From NCBI RefSeq assembly GCF_027744825.2, contig NC_071342.1:11241501-11305500 (forward strand): 64,000 nucleotides of DNA. The letters run 5' to 3'. This document shows positions 26,039-38,800 of this stretch, one piece after another. This stretch comes from Synchiropus splendidus. Lineage: Eukaryota > Chordata > Actinopteri > Syngnathiformes > Callionymidae. Each line of letters begins with the position of its first letter. The first letter of the stretch is position 1. The translations under genes were made by a program, and so were the position numbers. Under the pieces are notes generated by a model. It was not told where the DNA came from, did no database searches, and worked only from the letters and a program-made list of their open reading frames with translations.

Positions 26039-26884
26039 GCCTTCGCCACTGTGGTGCTGAGAATTTCTCGGAGAAACAAGCTCTTAAAGATGAAGCCTAA
26101 AAGAGTTTTGTTCATGAGTGATGGGGCCTGAATATATATGAAGATAGCCTCTTCTAATTCACTCTAACCTGTGGTCATAAACTATAGCACCTCTGGTTCA
26201 GCTGTTTTGGACGTCAGGGATGTTGCCTGGTCGACACACATCCCAAATGAATTTTGAATCTAAAATGTGTCTTTGGGGTGTCTAATAATATTCACAAATT
26301 TCATCTAAAAAGTAGCTTGTGTGAGCTTCAATTGTTGCACAGCGTTATTGTCGCAGACTTTGTTAGACATGCCTGTGAAAGCAGTTTGTATATTCAATGT
26401 ATGTATATTGTTAAATCATCAGCTATACAGTGACTTATGTTTTGTGTGTGTTTTGTTACAAAGTGGTGCAATTGTGATCTGAATTCTCATCATAATGAAA
26501 TGGTGACTAGCGCCGCCCTGTGGTGTAGTTATTAGTCCGTCTCTGAATTGGCTTCAATTGAAAGGCGCCAGCGCTCGCGCGCACGCACGCGCAGCCTTGT
26601 TGGAGGAGGCGCGTTGACAGATGAGTTGATCTTCCTCCTCCGTCTAATTTTGTTTTTCTTCCTTCGACTCAACACGTCTTTGTTCACAATAAGGAACTAA
26701 TCAGCTGCAGGGACGATTCACGGCAGGAGCCAAACACTGACTGTCCAATTTTGTGCCATTATTGAGTATTTATTTTGGGTTTAAAGTCTCATTCCTTTCT
26801 GCCGGTGACAGATTCAACTCGACACACACCAGTGAGCGCCTCTTCATTTTTAATAGATTCGTGACGATTCATCAATGTCAGTCT

Positions 26885-26990
26885 TTTCCGCGGGTCGGTT
26901 CAGACAAGACGTTCTACTTTGCGGGTGGCACATACTGTGGGAGGAAACCAGAGTGCTCAGAGAAAATCCGCACGAACCAAATGAGAGTAA
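26885..26990. repeat. Fragment of a widespread teleost dispersed repeat
   Basis: The stretch around 26936-26975 (tgtgggaggaaaccagagtg, then ctcagagaaaatccgcac) resembles a common interspersed repeat consensus of the form 'gtgggaggaaaccggag...gaaaacccacgc' that I recall from fish genomes. Short and diverged; class not resolved. Confidence 0.3.
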
Positions 26991-27123
26991 ATAAAAAATT
27001 AAAATAATTCCTGCCTGTGATTTATGTGTATGTTAAAGATGGTGTGTACAGGAAAATATAAAAATATACGTATCGAAATTTAAAAAAAAAATCGAATTCC
27101 TTGAACTGAACTGAACTATAAAT

Positions 27124-27157
<34 letters not shown>
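27124..27157. repeat. (GT)n microsatellite
   Basis: About 16 GT units with one GC interruption. Confidence 0.95.
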
Positions 27158-27475
27158 AGGGATCGGTATCTCCTGCTCGCCCCTCAACGGTCCGTATCAC
27201 TGGGAGCCCCAGCATGTTTGGTCCGGGCCCTGGTTGCCATGGAGACGGTGTTTTGGTGAAAGTCTGCGGCAGGAAGAGCTTCTATCTTTGGGAGCCGCAG
27301 ATAGAGATCGTCCTGAGGCATCGCCGTCCTGTCGCCAGCTTCTATTGACACTAGGGACTGACCTCAGGTCTGTCCAGGACCACGGGGAAGTGTCGGAGGA
27401 GACAAACACTCTTATCACTCATCTCCATTAGAGAGCTGCTGCAGGGAAATGTGCCGATAATGAGCCATTAGATGG

Positions 27476-27525
27476 TATCTGTCTGTCCGTCTGTCTGTCC
27501 GTCTGTCTGTCTGTCTGTCTGTCTG
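27476..27525. repeat. (CTGT)n tetranucleotide repeat
   Basis: About 12 CTGT/CCGT units. Confidence 0.95.
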
Positions 27526-28564
27526 ATCATCATTAATAGTCGGGACTGCGCTGGAGTCCATTTGTGCGTGATCGAACCTTCTTGTCTCAAGAAGTCTTTA
27601 CTACAATTTAGAACCAAACGATTTCAATTTAAATCATTGTTCATCTGTTTTTAGAACATGTCATCAAGTGTGTCACTGTAATAATATTTCAGCTACTACA
27701 ACTGCCACTTTTATGAGAACAATAATATTTTACCGTGATCATTACAACTTAAAATAATCATTTATCGATAATAATGTCCTCTACCTCCGAGACAGAAGAA
27801 TTGATTAAATATACAATTCAATGTCAAATAATAAGTGATTTTCCAAAGTAAATACAAGGAAACTGCACTTGTCAAATGTAAACTTGTAGAAAATGTATTT
27901 AAAACGTCCATCAAATATATATATTTTATGTTTTATTTAGGTTCCGTGGATTTACGTTCCGCAGGTCCATGTTTGACGACTGCAGGCAAATTAAAATAAA
28001 GTAAGATTAGTCTGGGGATGGAAAGGGTTACGGATTATGGTTATGGAAGTAGGACCATTGTTATTATTTCAAATTTATTATTTAAAATAATTGTCCTTGT
28101 ATGGAGAGGTTGAAATTAAAACAAGAATTTAGAAGTCGAAACCGAGAAGTGAAGTGGAAGTAATATCTGAAGATGCTAACGATTCAAATGTGACGGTATT
28201 GACATGTTTGGACGACGAGTCAAGTCTGATGTTAGGGGTGAGAAAATATTGAGTAACAATATGAAAATATCCCCAAATAAAACATTTTAAGGATCATTTT
28301 CCCCTGCAGATATAGCATCATAATTAGAAACAAAGTAATAGCTGTAACCACGGTCGCTGTCTCAAGTTTAATCAACTGGGTAAAAAAATCTCACGGAATA
28401 TTTATCTAGAAAGATGTAAAAATAGTTTTAAAATAAAGTATTAAGTGTTCAAGGAAACTCCTGAATATTCTGAGTCACAGAATTTCAGTGTTTAAATATA
28501 AATTCAATAACAGTGATGTTAAATGATCAACAAATATAACTGAAGAAGCTGTTGATTTTGAAAG

Positions 28565-28570
28565 TTTATT
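28565..28570 (-). other. Candidate poly(A) signal of nkx2.3
   Basis: AATAAA on the minus strand, about 110 bases past the nkx2.3 stop, so the 3' UTR could be short. Confidence 0.5.
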
Positions 28571-28680
28571 TTTGTTCATCATTCAAATCCACATTTAATG
28601 TTCAGGCTCAGAAAAGTTCTGCCACGGTTCAGTCGAGGTCCATTTTTATCTTCCGAATTGTGTTCAGTCCAGCTGTGGCG

Positions 28681-30642
28681 CTACCAGGCCCGGATGCCCT
28701 GTAGAGTCCCCTGGCAGGCCGGTACCACTGGTCCCTGAGGAGCCTGGTTCTGAGTCTGTGCTCCTAAATTGCCAATGTTCATGTTGATGAAGGCGGCAGA
28801 GTTGGGGCTCTGCAGGGGCGGCAGGCTGGAGTAGGTGCAGGAGTAGTTGCTGTAGTTGTTGTAGTTCGGATAGGAGTTGTAGCTGTACGGGTTCGGCGCT
28901 GCGACTGAGTACGACGTGTTGTAGTTGGGAGACCCAGCCAGGCACGGCCTCCCGTCCCGAACAAGAACAGGCACTGCGACCCTCCTGGGTGGAGGTGGAG
29001 GGTGGTGATGGTGGTGGTGACCCGCCAGCTCCAGGGTCTTGTCCTGCCGCTGCCGCTTACACTTGTACCGCCGGTTCTGGAACCAGATCTTGACTTGGGT
29101 CGAGGTGAGTTTGAGGGAGCTGGCCAGGTGTTCTCTCTCCGGGGCGGACAGGTACCGCTGCTGCTTGAAGCGACGCTCCAGCTCGTAGACCTGCGCCTGG
29201 GAGAACAGAACCCGGGGTTTCCTGCGGGTCCTGTGAGCTTTGGCCGTAGGTTTTTCCGAATCTGGGTCCACGCAGTCTCCACGCAGGGTCCCGCAGTTTT
29301 CTGTAAAAATGCAATCAAATTGAGGTTTTTGCGAAGAGCCTGCAATATCATCCCGGGTTTAACCATCACAAATCAATAATAATATTCAAACTCAATTTTG
29401 CGTAGAATAACAAATAAATTATCACAAGCAAACTTGTACGTGGCGGCCTTTGATATCACGTAAAGTTTGTGGCTTTGTGTGGAAAAAAAGTAGATTCCAA
29501 TTTTCCTGAATAAGAAAACGTACCAAATGGTTTTTTTTTTTTCAAAATTCAGTATTATATAGTCGAATACTCATATTTCGTTTGCTACACTAATAAATTA
29601 CTCTGCAATGTATTTGAATAGGTGATTTATCTTTTCTGAGTTTTGACGAGGAGAACAATTTCTTTCTAATATTTATGACCATCATATGATGGATCATTCG
29701 TTACAAAATTATGAACTGTTTTTAGAGTATACTAAGATTATAATTTGAAGCATGAACATGTCATAATATATAAATAAATCATTGGTGTGTCACCACAATA
29801 TTTCATTGTATTCTGGTACTTGATTTGATAATATTGATTTTTTTATTTTTTTTTTTTTTTTAGTTTCACATAGCAGAAAGATTCTCATCGTGGACCGACC
29901 ATGAATATGAGGCAAAACTAAGATATTACATTTGATTCAATTTGATCCCCAATTTTAAATAGCCACATACTAATCCAGCGCACTCCCTTTCGACAGAATG
30001 ATCAACCTTCCTGTTTGCCATCTTGAAAATATCAAAGGCGATTTATGTATCTATCTTGTAAATAGAAATGACTCAAGCAGGACTGTTACCGTTTTAAGCC
30101 TGATCACAATTACTGGGAGTTTAACGTAGTAAATCATTAACGGAACTACAAAAGCCATTAACAGATTATGTGACTTCACCTGAGATTTATTCCTAAAACA
30201 ACTCAAACTTGTTCAGGATTAGGATTCGAGTTCACGAAGCCACATTCTCTTCTTAAACCGTCAAACGTTTGCATTCAAATTCAAATTTAAATCAGTAAAT
30301 ACGACCACGGGTTACGCATAATCTCGCACTAGAACTGGACCTCGTAACTTTGTAAATGGATTCCTTGATAATTACGTTATAGTTTATGACTAACAATATT
30401 TAAAAAAGAGCACAAATCTGTCAGAACTAATCCTCACCCGTGACTACAAATTAGAGCGTGAGAAATGAATCAAATCTGATGGGTTAGGTGTAATAGCTGG
30501 CGCTATTTAATATAAAAACAAACATAAGAGTAATAGTATGATATATTAACAAGAGGCGTATTGGTTTGTTGTCGCTTTGTAAATTGACGCACAAATTATT
30601 TCTAAAATGTAAACAAATTGTCATAATAAAGTACAATAAAAT

Positions 30643-30681
<39 letters not shown>

Positions 30682-31126
30682 TGGTTATTATAATTCGAAT
30701 AATATAATACATCTATTGAATCGTTTTAAAAAATCAAATAGGTAACAGAAAATACTTCAAAACTGAGTTACAGTGACGATGAATTAAAGAGTCTCTGTAC
30801 TTACTGCGGTTCTGGTCGGCGTCCATGCGTAGCTCTCCAGTCTGGATCGGACCCTGATTGCCGAACATCTCCACAGTCATCCCTGACTCCTGCACCGAGT
30901 TCAGATACATCCGATCTTCAGTCTCGGACAGAACCGAGCTGAGTGGACTTGGACTGTCTCTGCCCGCCAACATGCAGGAAGGAGGCGATGGGGAGCTGAA
31001 GCCTTTAGCCAGAGGAGGACCGAGGCAGGAGATGAACTGCTGAGTCTGCTGCTGAAGCTCCATCTTCAGAATATCCTTCACCGAAAAAGGCGTGGTGGAC
31101 GAAGTCATCACCGGACTGGGAAGCAT
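28681..31126 (-). CDS. nkx2.3: NK2 homeobox 3 transcription factor
   Basis: Two coding exons, 31126-30805 and 29300-28681, in frame across a 1.5-kb intron; 313 aa. The tinman (TN/EH1) domain is at residues 13-21 (PFSVKDILK). The homeodomain spans about 133-192 ([20 protein letters not shown] ... [20 protein letters not shown]) with the NK2-class Tyr54, followed by a His/Pro run and the NK2-specific domain [16 protein letters not shown] at about 213-228. The tail is Tyr/Asn-rich and ends [11 protein letters not shown], a terminus typical of Nkx2.3/Nkx2.5. Known family role: gut and spleen mesoderm and pharyngeal development, binding TNAAGTG-type sites. ATG 31126 (MLPSPV...) opens the conserved N-terminus; upstream frame has no ATG. 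Flanked 3' by nkx3.3 in the same orientation and 5' by an 11.7-kb gene-free stretch, as usual for a developmental regulator. Confidence 0.96.
29301..30804 (-). other. nkx2.3 intron (1.5 kb)
   Basis: AT-rich, with donor GTAAGTAC and acceptor ttttacag on the minus strand. It contains a (TAA)n microsatellite at 30644-30681. No other element recognised. Confidence 0.7.
30644..30681. repeat. (TAA)n microsatellite
   Basis: About 12 uninterrupted TAA units inside the nkx2.3 intron. Confidence 0.96.
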
Positions 31127-31432
31127 GATCCCCACCAGCAGCGAGACACTCAACAGACGCAGAAACAGCAACAATCTGTCTAAAAGTCAAGGAGGATTCG
31201 TGCGTAAAAGTGAAGAACGTCCACGCGGTGCTTGTCCTTTACGCAGAGAAGACGAGACATCACATTTGCTTTGTTTCTGTGTCGATCAACTGTGGAAATA
31301 GACACAAAGAGAAGCAGAGGGAGGGAGAGGTCGATCCTGTTTGGTTGGGTTCATTTATCTAAAGAAGGTCGGCCAAGATGCGCTCCTCTCCCTTTCAGTG
31401 ACGCCCCGGCGCGCACGAAGAGGAGCTGAAGA

Positions 31433-31457
31433 GGAGGGAGGGAGGGAGGGAGGGAGT
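31433..31457 (+). repeat. (GGGA)n run upstream of nkx2.3, G-quadruplex-prone
   Basis: Six consecutive GGGA-type units on the plus strand, which is the nkx2.3 template strand, about 310 bp upstream of the nkx2.3 ATG. The sequence satisfies the G3+N1-7 quadruplex pattern. Confidence 0.7.
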
Positions 31458-32269
31458 GATGCGTCCAGATTCCCTCATGACTGAGTCACTCACACAATAT
31501 TAGAGTCATTAATGACATATTTCAGCACCACTCCTAAACTGATAGTGGCAAGTGCCGCATCCATTTTGAGCCAAAATCGAAGTCTACATCGAAGTCTTCT
31601 TCTCTATCATCACTGTTTGGAGATTAGGCATATCTCCACTTCCTTTCCCAGGGATAAGATAATATGACGGAGGGAAATTGGGAAGGGATTCAAAGGAGGG
31701 TAACACCCACAATCGTGACTGTTATATTTTAAGACCTTTTAGTCGGTAGATGGAGGAAAAACTTGAGTATTGCAATAATTAGCGGGCGCATTGTTGTGTC
31801 ACTCATAACCAGAACTTGATGTAGAATTAAAAACATTAGAAATATCCTAGTGTTTTAGTTATGCTTTACTTAAATAGTAGTTCAAACAAAGTGTGTGTGT
31901 CCTAAGATGATGACTAAAATGGGGTAATTGTGCTTTGAAAACATGAATGAAACTGCCGACAAGAACAAAATAATTATAAAATAATTTATCTAAACATATT
32001 TTTGTGTCGAAAATGAAGCGATTAAATGATGCTATTACACCGAATTATTGTTATTATAGTGTATGTGCGGCAGCAGTTATTTAACTTGTTTGATCCAGGC
32101 TTGAAAATTAATAAACGCCGAAAAAAAATCATTTAAGAGTCTAATTTATTTAGCCATATTTTGCGAATTCCCGTGAAGTTATGTATTTTTTATGTTTGAA
32201 AGCTTTGATTTGCAACATGTCTGTAATATGACCTCACTGACGCAAAGTCGTTATCGCTTGCGTAATAAA

Positions 32270-32720
32270 TTATTAATATTGTTTTGTACGTGACTGAAGG
32301 GGAGAGAAAGAAAACTGAAGGTTAACGCGTTGTTTACGGTCCAGTTTGTTAAATCCTCGCACTTTGAAGACCCCGAGTGTTGAAACGAGACCCCTCCGCG
32401 ACGCCTCCAAGTGCAGGCGCCAGCCTCGAAGGGCCATTTCTCCTCAACCGTGTGGAAAGAAAAGCAGAGCGATCCTATAATCTCATCCGCTCGCCATCAA
32501 CAAGTCCATGTTTAGATTAGAGCATCGTCCTGCTCCTTTCCGAAGACCCCAGACTCTTTAAATGGACCACTTGAGCGCAAATGCAGGGAAAGGAATTAGA
32601 CCCTGCGGAGAAATGGACATTAGCGCGTCAGTGGCGTCTCCAAAACAAAGTCTTGAATGGTGATGGTCGGGCTTTATTTAAATGCCCAGACGACAATATT
32701 CCTGAGGGGATGAGTGAATC
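32270..32720. promoter_or_regulatory. Candidate nkx2.3 upstream regulatory block
   Basis: GC-rich island within AT-rich surroundings, 1.1-1.6 kb upstream of nkx2.3. It has a forkhead core TGTTTAC (32331-32337), CAAGTG (32408-32413) and CCACTTGA (32567-32574, the reverse complement of the NK2 site TCAAGTGG); another CAAGTG lies just outside at 32870-32875. Autoregulation and forkhead input are plausible for a gut-mesoderm gene but unproven. Confidence 0.3.
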
Positions 32721-34630
32721 GGTGGCTCGCCATCTCAGCATCGTGGATAAGTAAACGATTCTTGTGAACGAAAGTTCGGGCGAAAATATTCGCGTCACCA
32801 ATAAGCAAACACGATGTCGCATTAATGTTTGTCTTTAGCAATATTTTTTTAGAAACAATGCAACCCAAACAAGTGTTTGGTTGTATAGTATTCACTGACT
32901 TAAAAAAAAATACATTAAAATAAAATTGGTTGTATTCATGTTGACCTCACTGAATGTAAAGGTGGGACATATTACTGATACCATAACCCAGTAAATCCCC
33001 CTTTAAAACTGATTTAATAAGCCAAACAATGAATGTAAACTCCAGCAGAAAAAAAACTGGACAAGGGTTTGACATGTTTTTTTTTTTTTTTTTAATAAGT
33101 TGACATGTTTGTGGGGGTCAATAACACAGGGTAGGAAAACGTATATAGTATTATCTTATGGCTTGGAATCACTGTTATGGGAAGAAGGCACTAGACTTTG
33201 ATGAATGTAAAAGAATGTGAGCATCAGTGTTTGCTAGCACTCAATCCAATGTCATTTCTTTGGAGTCCAAAATTCAAACTTTCCGTCACTGATTCACCGC
33301 ACACTCCCTTCACTCACCATCACCTTCTCAGCTGACTCACTTTGACTCAACTTTGACTCAACTTTGCTGCTGCTCACCACATGTGAGCTGAACGTTCAGG
33401 TTCTCAGATCATGCTGAATGCAGTTTTTTAATAGACAAATGATACATTTTGGGGTCCGCAATCTGGACAATGAAATCTAAACTCCCTCAGGGTGCGGCAC
33501 ACGCAGCCGACCCCTTGTTTTAACTAACTGGTCTCCCCTTTCAGACGGTACTGACCTTCATGTTCATTGAGCCAGATAAAGGCAGCAAACACAAGTACAT
33601 CTTCTGCAAATGTGTCCGTGGAATAAAGAGCAAATGCTAAGGTGCTCACTCGGTGACATGGTCATCAGATCGTCTTATAACATTCTCTTTTATTGTACGT
33701 GTCTTTACTTCTGAGAAAAAAAAATTCCACGATTATTGAGACAAAAAATTGAGACAAACACTGTAAACATCACAGCTCGCTCATCCAGTCATAAAATATT
33801 TCTCATTATTTTTTCGACAAATCATGAGGCGAATCATTGGATCAGTGTTAAAACGTCTTTTATAAATATAGTACATTAATTATTAATAATAATTTAATTA
33901 CATGAATAGTTTAGAAGTCACAGGAAAGTCTGCTAAACTAGAGGTATTTCTGAAATTTCATTTTTATTTGTCCCACCCATTTTCTAATATTAAAATGAAG
34001 TATTTTTAAAATGCCATTAATCATTTTAGTTGCTAAAGTATTCGAATTTAAGTACTTTGTGCGGAGGAATTTATCCCGTAACCTTGCACGTGCACTCCCA
34101 CGCACTCAGTCGGGAGCGCGCCCGCAGTCGGTGTCCTTGCGTGCCAGCGGCTGCTCCGCGTGTGTCCGAGGAGAGGAGCGTGTTTACGGAGCGGAAGAGT
34201 CTGTTTCCTGCCTGTAACAAAACCCAGACTCTGGGAGGGTGTCGAGGAGCGGCTGGACGTTCAATACATCCCCCAATACATCATCTTCATCTGGTCTGAT
34301 AAGCAAGGTCAGGTCACACAGACGAGAACACACGCACACACACACACAAACGCACCTCAGATATAGTCCTTTTCGTGAGGCAATATTTGGTGGTTATATT
34401 GCAGGGATACAGTATTTGGAGTTGCTGCGTCGCTGAACAAGTTTCCTCTTGTCTCCTCATATCTTGTGCAGACAAACCTGTCGAAGCAGTGTCTCCCCGC
34501 TGAGTGGCAGGTGTAAATAGTTGCAGTACCACAATATCACTCAGTCTCGCTGCTAACATTCGACAGCATGTCATTTACACACTGTTAAATGCACAATGAG
34601 CTATTTTTATGCCCATTTTTCATTCACTTG

Positions 34631-34700
34631 GGATTTTTATAGACATATATAAATCTCTCTCTCTATATATATATATGTACATATATATATAGAGAGAGAG

Positions 34701-34764
<64 letters not shown>

Positions 34765-34807
34765 GAGAGAGAGAGACAGACAGAGAGAGAGATGTCTCTA
34801 AAAATCC
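34631..34807. repeat. Foldback repeat with AT/AG dinucleotide core
   Basis: The left end GGATTTTTATAGACAT matches the right end inverted (GGATTTTTAGAGACAT on the minus strand). Inside are CT, AT, AG and AT runs, themselves palindromic around GTAC at 34677-34680. A 177-bp stem-loop capable element; no target duplication was found. Confidence 0.7.
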
Positions 34808-34810
34808 GTA

Positions 34811-34818
<8 letters not shown>

Positions 34819-34873
<55 letters not shown>
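34819..34873. repeat. (TA)n microsatellite
   Basis: About 27 TA units immediately after the foldback element. Confidence 0.96.
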
Positions 34874-34879
<6 letters not shown>

Positions 34880-35457
34880 TCTTGGTGTGGCACCCAACTT
34901 CTCTACTGTTTCCATTAGTGGCCAGTCATCCACAGCGTGGATGTTGACCTGTAAGTTGCAGCTCGCAGATACATGCAATTATCGCCACGTACATGTTCAT
35001 GTCGTCGCAAACCCATTTTTGCTGAGTTGATTGTTTATATTCTTAAGTAGCCAGCAGCTGTCTGACTGGATCAACTCTAAATGTCTGATACACCTTTTGA
35101 CTACTGCGCTTGTTGTGCAGCGTGAAGCTCTTCCTCAGAAATTGAATGATTGAAGATAACAGCAGTATCATCAGATGTCAATCAAACAGGCCTTCACTGT
35201 AGCTTTCATAATAAGAAGAGGAGCTGGTTTCACTGGGGTAAACCTTCATAGACAGTTTCATGTTGATCTTTAAGTGTTTTTCATTGGATGTGTGATTCAT
35301 AAGTGATCAACAATCTGTCTGCAGCAGTTTCCAATCTAGGATTTTTTGTGTGTTGCCATAAGAATTACCCAGCAAGCAAGCCACCATCAATCCTGTGTAT
35401 CGTCCCCAGTCACACCTATCGTCTTCATGACCTCATTTACCACATCCATTAACCTCA

Positions 35458-35862
35458 TTGGTCCACTTCACCTGTCACCTGATGCCTCCACTTATAACAT
35501 TCTTCGTCCAACATGCTAACTGTCTGTGTGCTCCAGGACTTCTCCACATGAGGAATCCCTCGAACTTACAGACACATCCTCATCTTAGGGTGAAGCATGT
35601 TGCATCAGGCCATCAGTGTCCCTCCCGCCGTGAGAAGCACTTCACCGGACTGTTGCAACATGTGAACGGTCGATTCAGACCAGAGCCTCCCGTCACAGGA
35701 ACAGCTTCTTCCTCTCGGCCGTCAGACTGTTGAATTTGTGATCAGCCATTGTCGTTTATTTTATTTTATTTTATTTCTTCTGTCAGCACTTCATACACTT
35801 TCCTAGTTGGTGGGCTCCCCACTGACCATGGCAATAAATTTGATTCTGATTCTGATTCTAAT
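35458..35862 (+). mobile_element. 3' end of a non-LTR retrotransposon (L2/CR1/Rex-like)
   Basis: The frame ending at the TGA 35739-35741 reads RHRNSFFLSAVRLLNL, the typical C-terminus of fish LINE reverse-transcriptase polyproteins. It is followed by a short 3' UTR, a (TTTTA)n tract and a terminal GATTCTGATTCTG repeat. The upstream frame is broken, so only a 5'-truncated relic remains. Related tails lie at 9922 and 20387 in opposite orientation. The clade is not resolved. Confidence 0.85.
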
Positions 35863-38800
35863 TGAGGACAGGCTTAAGCCAACAGCGAATGGCTAACATC
35901 ATGTTTCATTTCAAATCTGCACTCAGATTAACATTGTTATTTCATTGTTCACGTGAACTCTATTGCAGTGCGAATAAATATACTCCAAAAAAATATAAAT
36001 ACACCAAGAACAATTACTGTTATGGAGTGTCAAACTATTCAAATGGTTGGACGCTCTGATCTGTTCTGGAATGTTCTTTGTTTTGTTTTGTTTTACATAC
36101 AGTCATGGTTTGGTTGCCACTGAGCAGACACAAAGTAGTCTCAGGAAAGCATGTAAGATTGTGATACTCGTGAATAACATTACAAGTGAGGAAGCCAAGC
36201 GAGCTTGCGATCATCGCCCCCGGCCGTCCTCATCCTAACCACAGCCATTCTGGGCACTTAAACAGTGATAGAGGAGAGGAAACACTTGATTCAAATGAAA
36301 CGCCTACTCATTCACATGTACCACAGAAGACTGACCTATGCGTCCACAAAAGTTGCTTTACTGGTGAAGCAGGTGTTGGATATATATGCTCACGTCTGTA
36401 GGTTTTTCTACATAAGCCAAGAATTGACTCTTTAGTGAGTTGTAAACCTGCAGAAAAGAGGAATCTGTGGTGGGTGTTTTAGTAAGTTGGATACCCGTGC
36501 CAGTTCAGCTCTGAGACATTTGGATTTATTGAGCAAAGTAAATGAAGTGATATATTAAGTTTGTCTCATTACACAAAGTTCTTATTTGCGGCAAGACACG
36601 AGCAAACAAGAAAAGTCATGTTGAAAGAGTTGCTGGCAAAAAGTCAAATGAAGCAGTCACGCAGAGGGTGGCGGACATTTTTATTCATGAAGCAAAAGAC
36701 TTGGCGATGTCTTAAAAGTGTGTAGATTAAATACCCAAATGTAGATGCAGTGGTTGAATATGATTGTTTCAGGATATAAAAAATATTCTTCCATATTTTC
36801 TCAAGGTTTGTTATCAAGGACGACTGTTGTTGAATAAAGATATCAGTTGGTCAAGGTGATATCACAGTCTTTCCCCTTATTATTTATACCCAGTCAGAAC
36901 TGGTCGTTGGAACTGTTGTGTTGTCACTAACAGCCGTGGTCTGAGTCCCGGAAGGTGAGTCTTATCAGCAGCTCGTGTGATGGTGTCAGTAGCCAGGACC
37001 CAGACTGGGCTATTGTACCGCTGCCGAGGAACGAGTGACGGATGACAGCGCCGTCTCACTGGAGGAAGTGAGGAGGCCAGGGGTGAGCCTGGAGACCAGG
37101 GTCTTTAGCAGCACCAGTTTCCCACCCACTTCTGCCTCAGCTCTCCGTTGTAGCTTCTTTGACCTTTTATCATTACAATTTAATAAAGAAACCAAAGATA
37201 AGGAGGAAAAGTGATTTATTTTACACCAATCCTGAAGACGGTGAAAGGAGGAAGTAAAGCCACGCCAGTCTGGGTCCCCTGCCCTTTGCCCTCCCTTGGG
37301 TCTCATAAATTAGTCAGCTGTAATTCACCCCCAGACGGCCTTGTCCCAGCAGGTGTGTGTTTGTATATATGAGTGTTAACAGGGGGATTCAAGGGCCAAG
37401 TTGTCTGTGATCTACGATGTCGGGGAAATGTAGTTAAGGAGGAAACATGCAACCCAAATATGCTTATCCTCTGTGGACATGCCAGCGAGGCGATAAAGGC
37501 CTGTTCAGGATGTTCGTGATACCCTTAAACCGCCTGGATGTTCTGTCTATTTCTTACATTCTAACTATTGTATTTTGAATATTTCCATCCTGTTACACTG
37601 GTTTTCTTGATCTTTCACGCTCCACTGCGATAATAACCTCCAACATTAAGCCAAAACAAAACAAAGCTTCATAATATCCTTCTCTGCCTCGACTTGTGCT
37701 TTGCGTGAAGAACGTTAGCGCTACAAACTGCCTTAGCAACGGCCGAACATCCGTGCAGAAGCAACGTTACATCGTGTCAAAATAAAAGGCTTTGGACCGG
37801 ATGGCATTTCGATGTTTATTCAGTCCAAAAGAGTGCAAAATAGTTCTCCATCCTGTCTTTGTTTCTGGCTGTGAATATTTGTATGAAGCTCTGGTGTGGA
37901 GACCAAATGACCACATCAATCACTTCAAATAGTGGACCACAGAACTTGTGTTTGAGGTTCCACCCATCTCAGCTGGCAGGATTAAAAACGTGCCAGCATG
38001 ATGTTGTCAAGTGTTTTTACACTTCAGACATTGTGGCTCAAGATAAAAAAAAATAAAAAATCCTGACCAGAAGATCAAACTGCCTGTGAACATCTCCATG
38101 CAGGGTGAGTTTACTCTTCCTGTAATACCTTTGACATTTCATCTGACTTATATTTTATTCTGTTATAGAAAATGTCGTTAGCTTTTGTGACATAAAAATG
38201 TCATGAAACACTGTGGTGTCACACGTTTTCCTCATTTTATGACCCACTGATTATAATGGTTATTATAAGTGTGGATTGTCCCCTCAAACAATTGTAGGTC
38301 TAAAACTTATGGACACGACTTCTCCTCCTATCGACATATTGTCAATGGCTCTTAGGTCCATCTACGTACGTTCAATAAACAATGTCAGAAAGTAGAACCC
38401 TCGCTGGTATTGCACAGGTCAGGATCCTTATTTTCCGTCAGGCTCATCCATTCATACATCATCACTTTTTTCAAATCTGAATGTGTCTATTGAATCTCAA
38501 ACAAGCATCTCTTTTGGTTTGTAGCATCTGAGCTCAATCCTGTGGTCAGTGCCTTCTCTTCCCCTTGAATACTCGCATTTCTGAATCACCATCGTGCTCC
38601 CTTCGACTACAGTGTCGCTCATTTCCGTTAAATATATTAATAAATGGTGCCAAAGGTTTATGTGTTCAAATCCCAGTGAGGTAAATGGTTTAATTCATGT
38701 GGATAAAGTTGTCAGGAGGAAGAATGACATGTACAGTAATGCTTAAATATCAAATATCAGGAATTCAAAATTGTCTGTCAAATTATTTAAAACCCTGTAA

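Larger units (their letters stand above)
24824..28564. other. Spacer between nkx3.3 start and nkx2.3 3' end
   Basis: 3.7 kb with no gene. It contains a palindromic satellite, a hAT-type MITE, short (GT)n and (CTGT)n repeats, and an old dispersed-repeat fragment, all listed separately. It should also hold the nkx3.3 promoter just above 24823; no TATA box was evident there. Confidence 0.6.
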
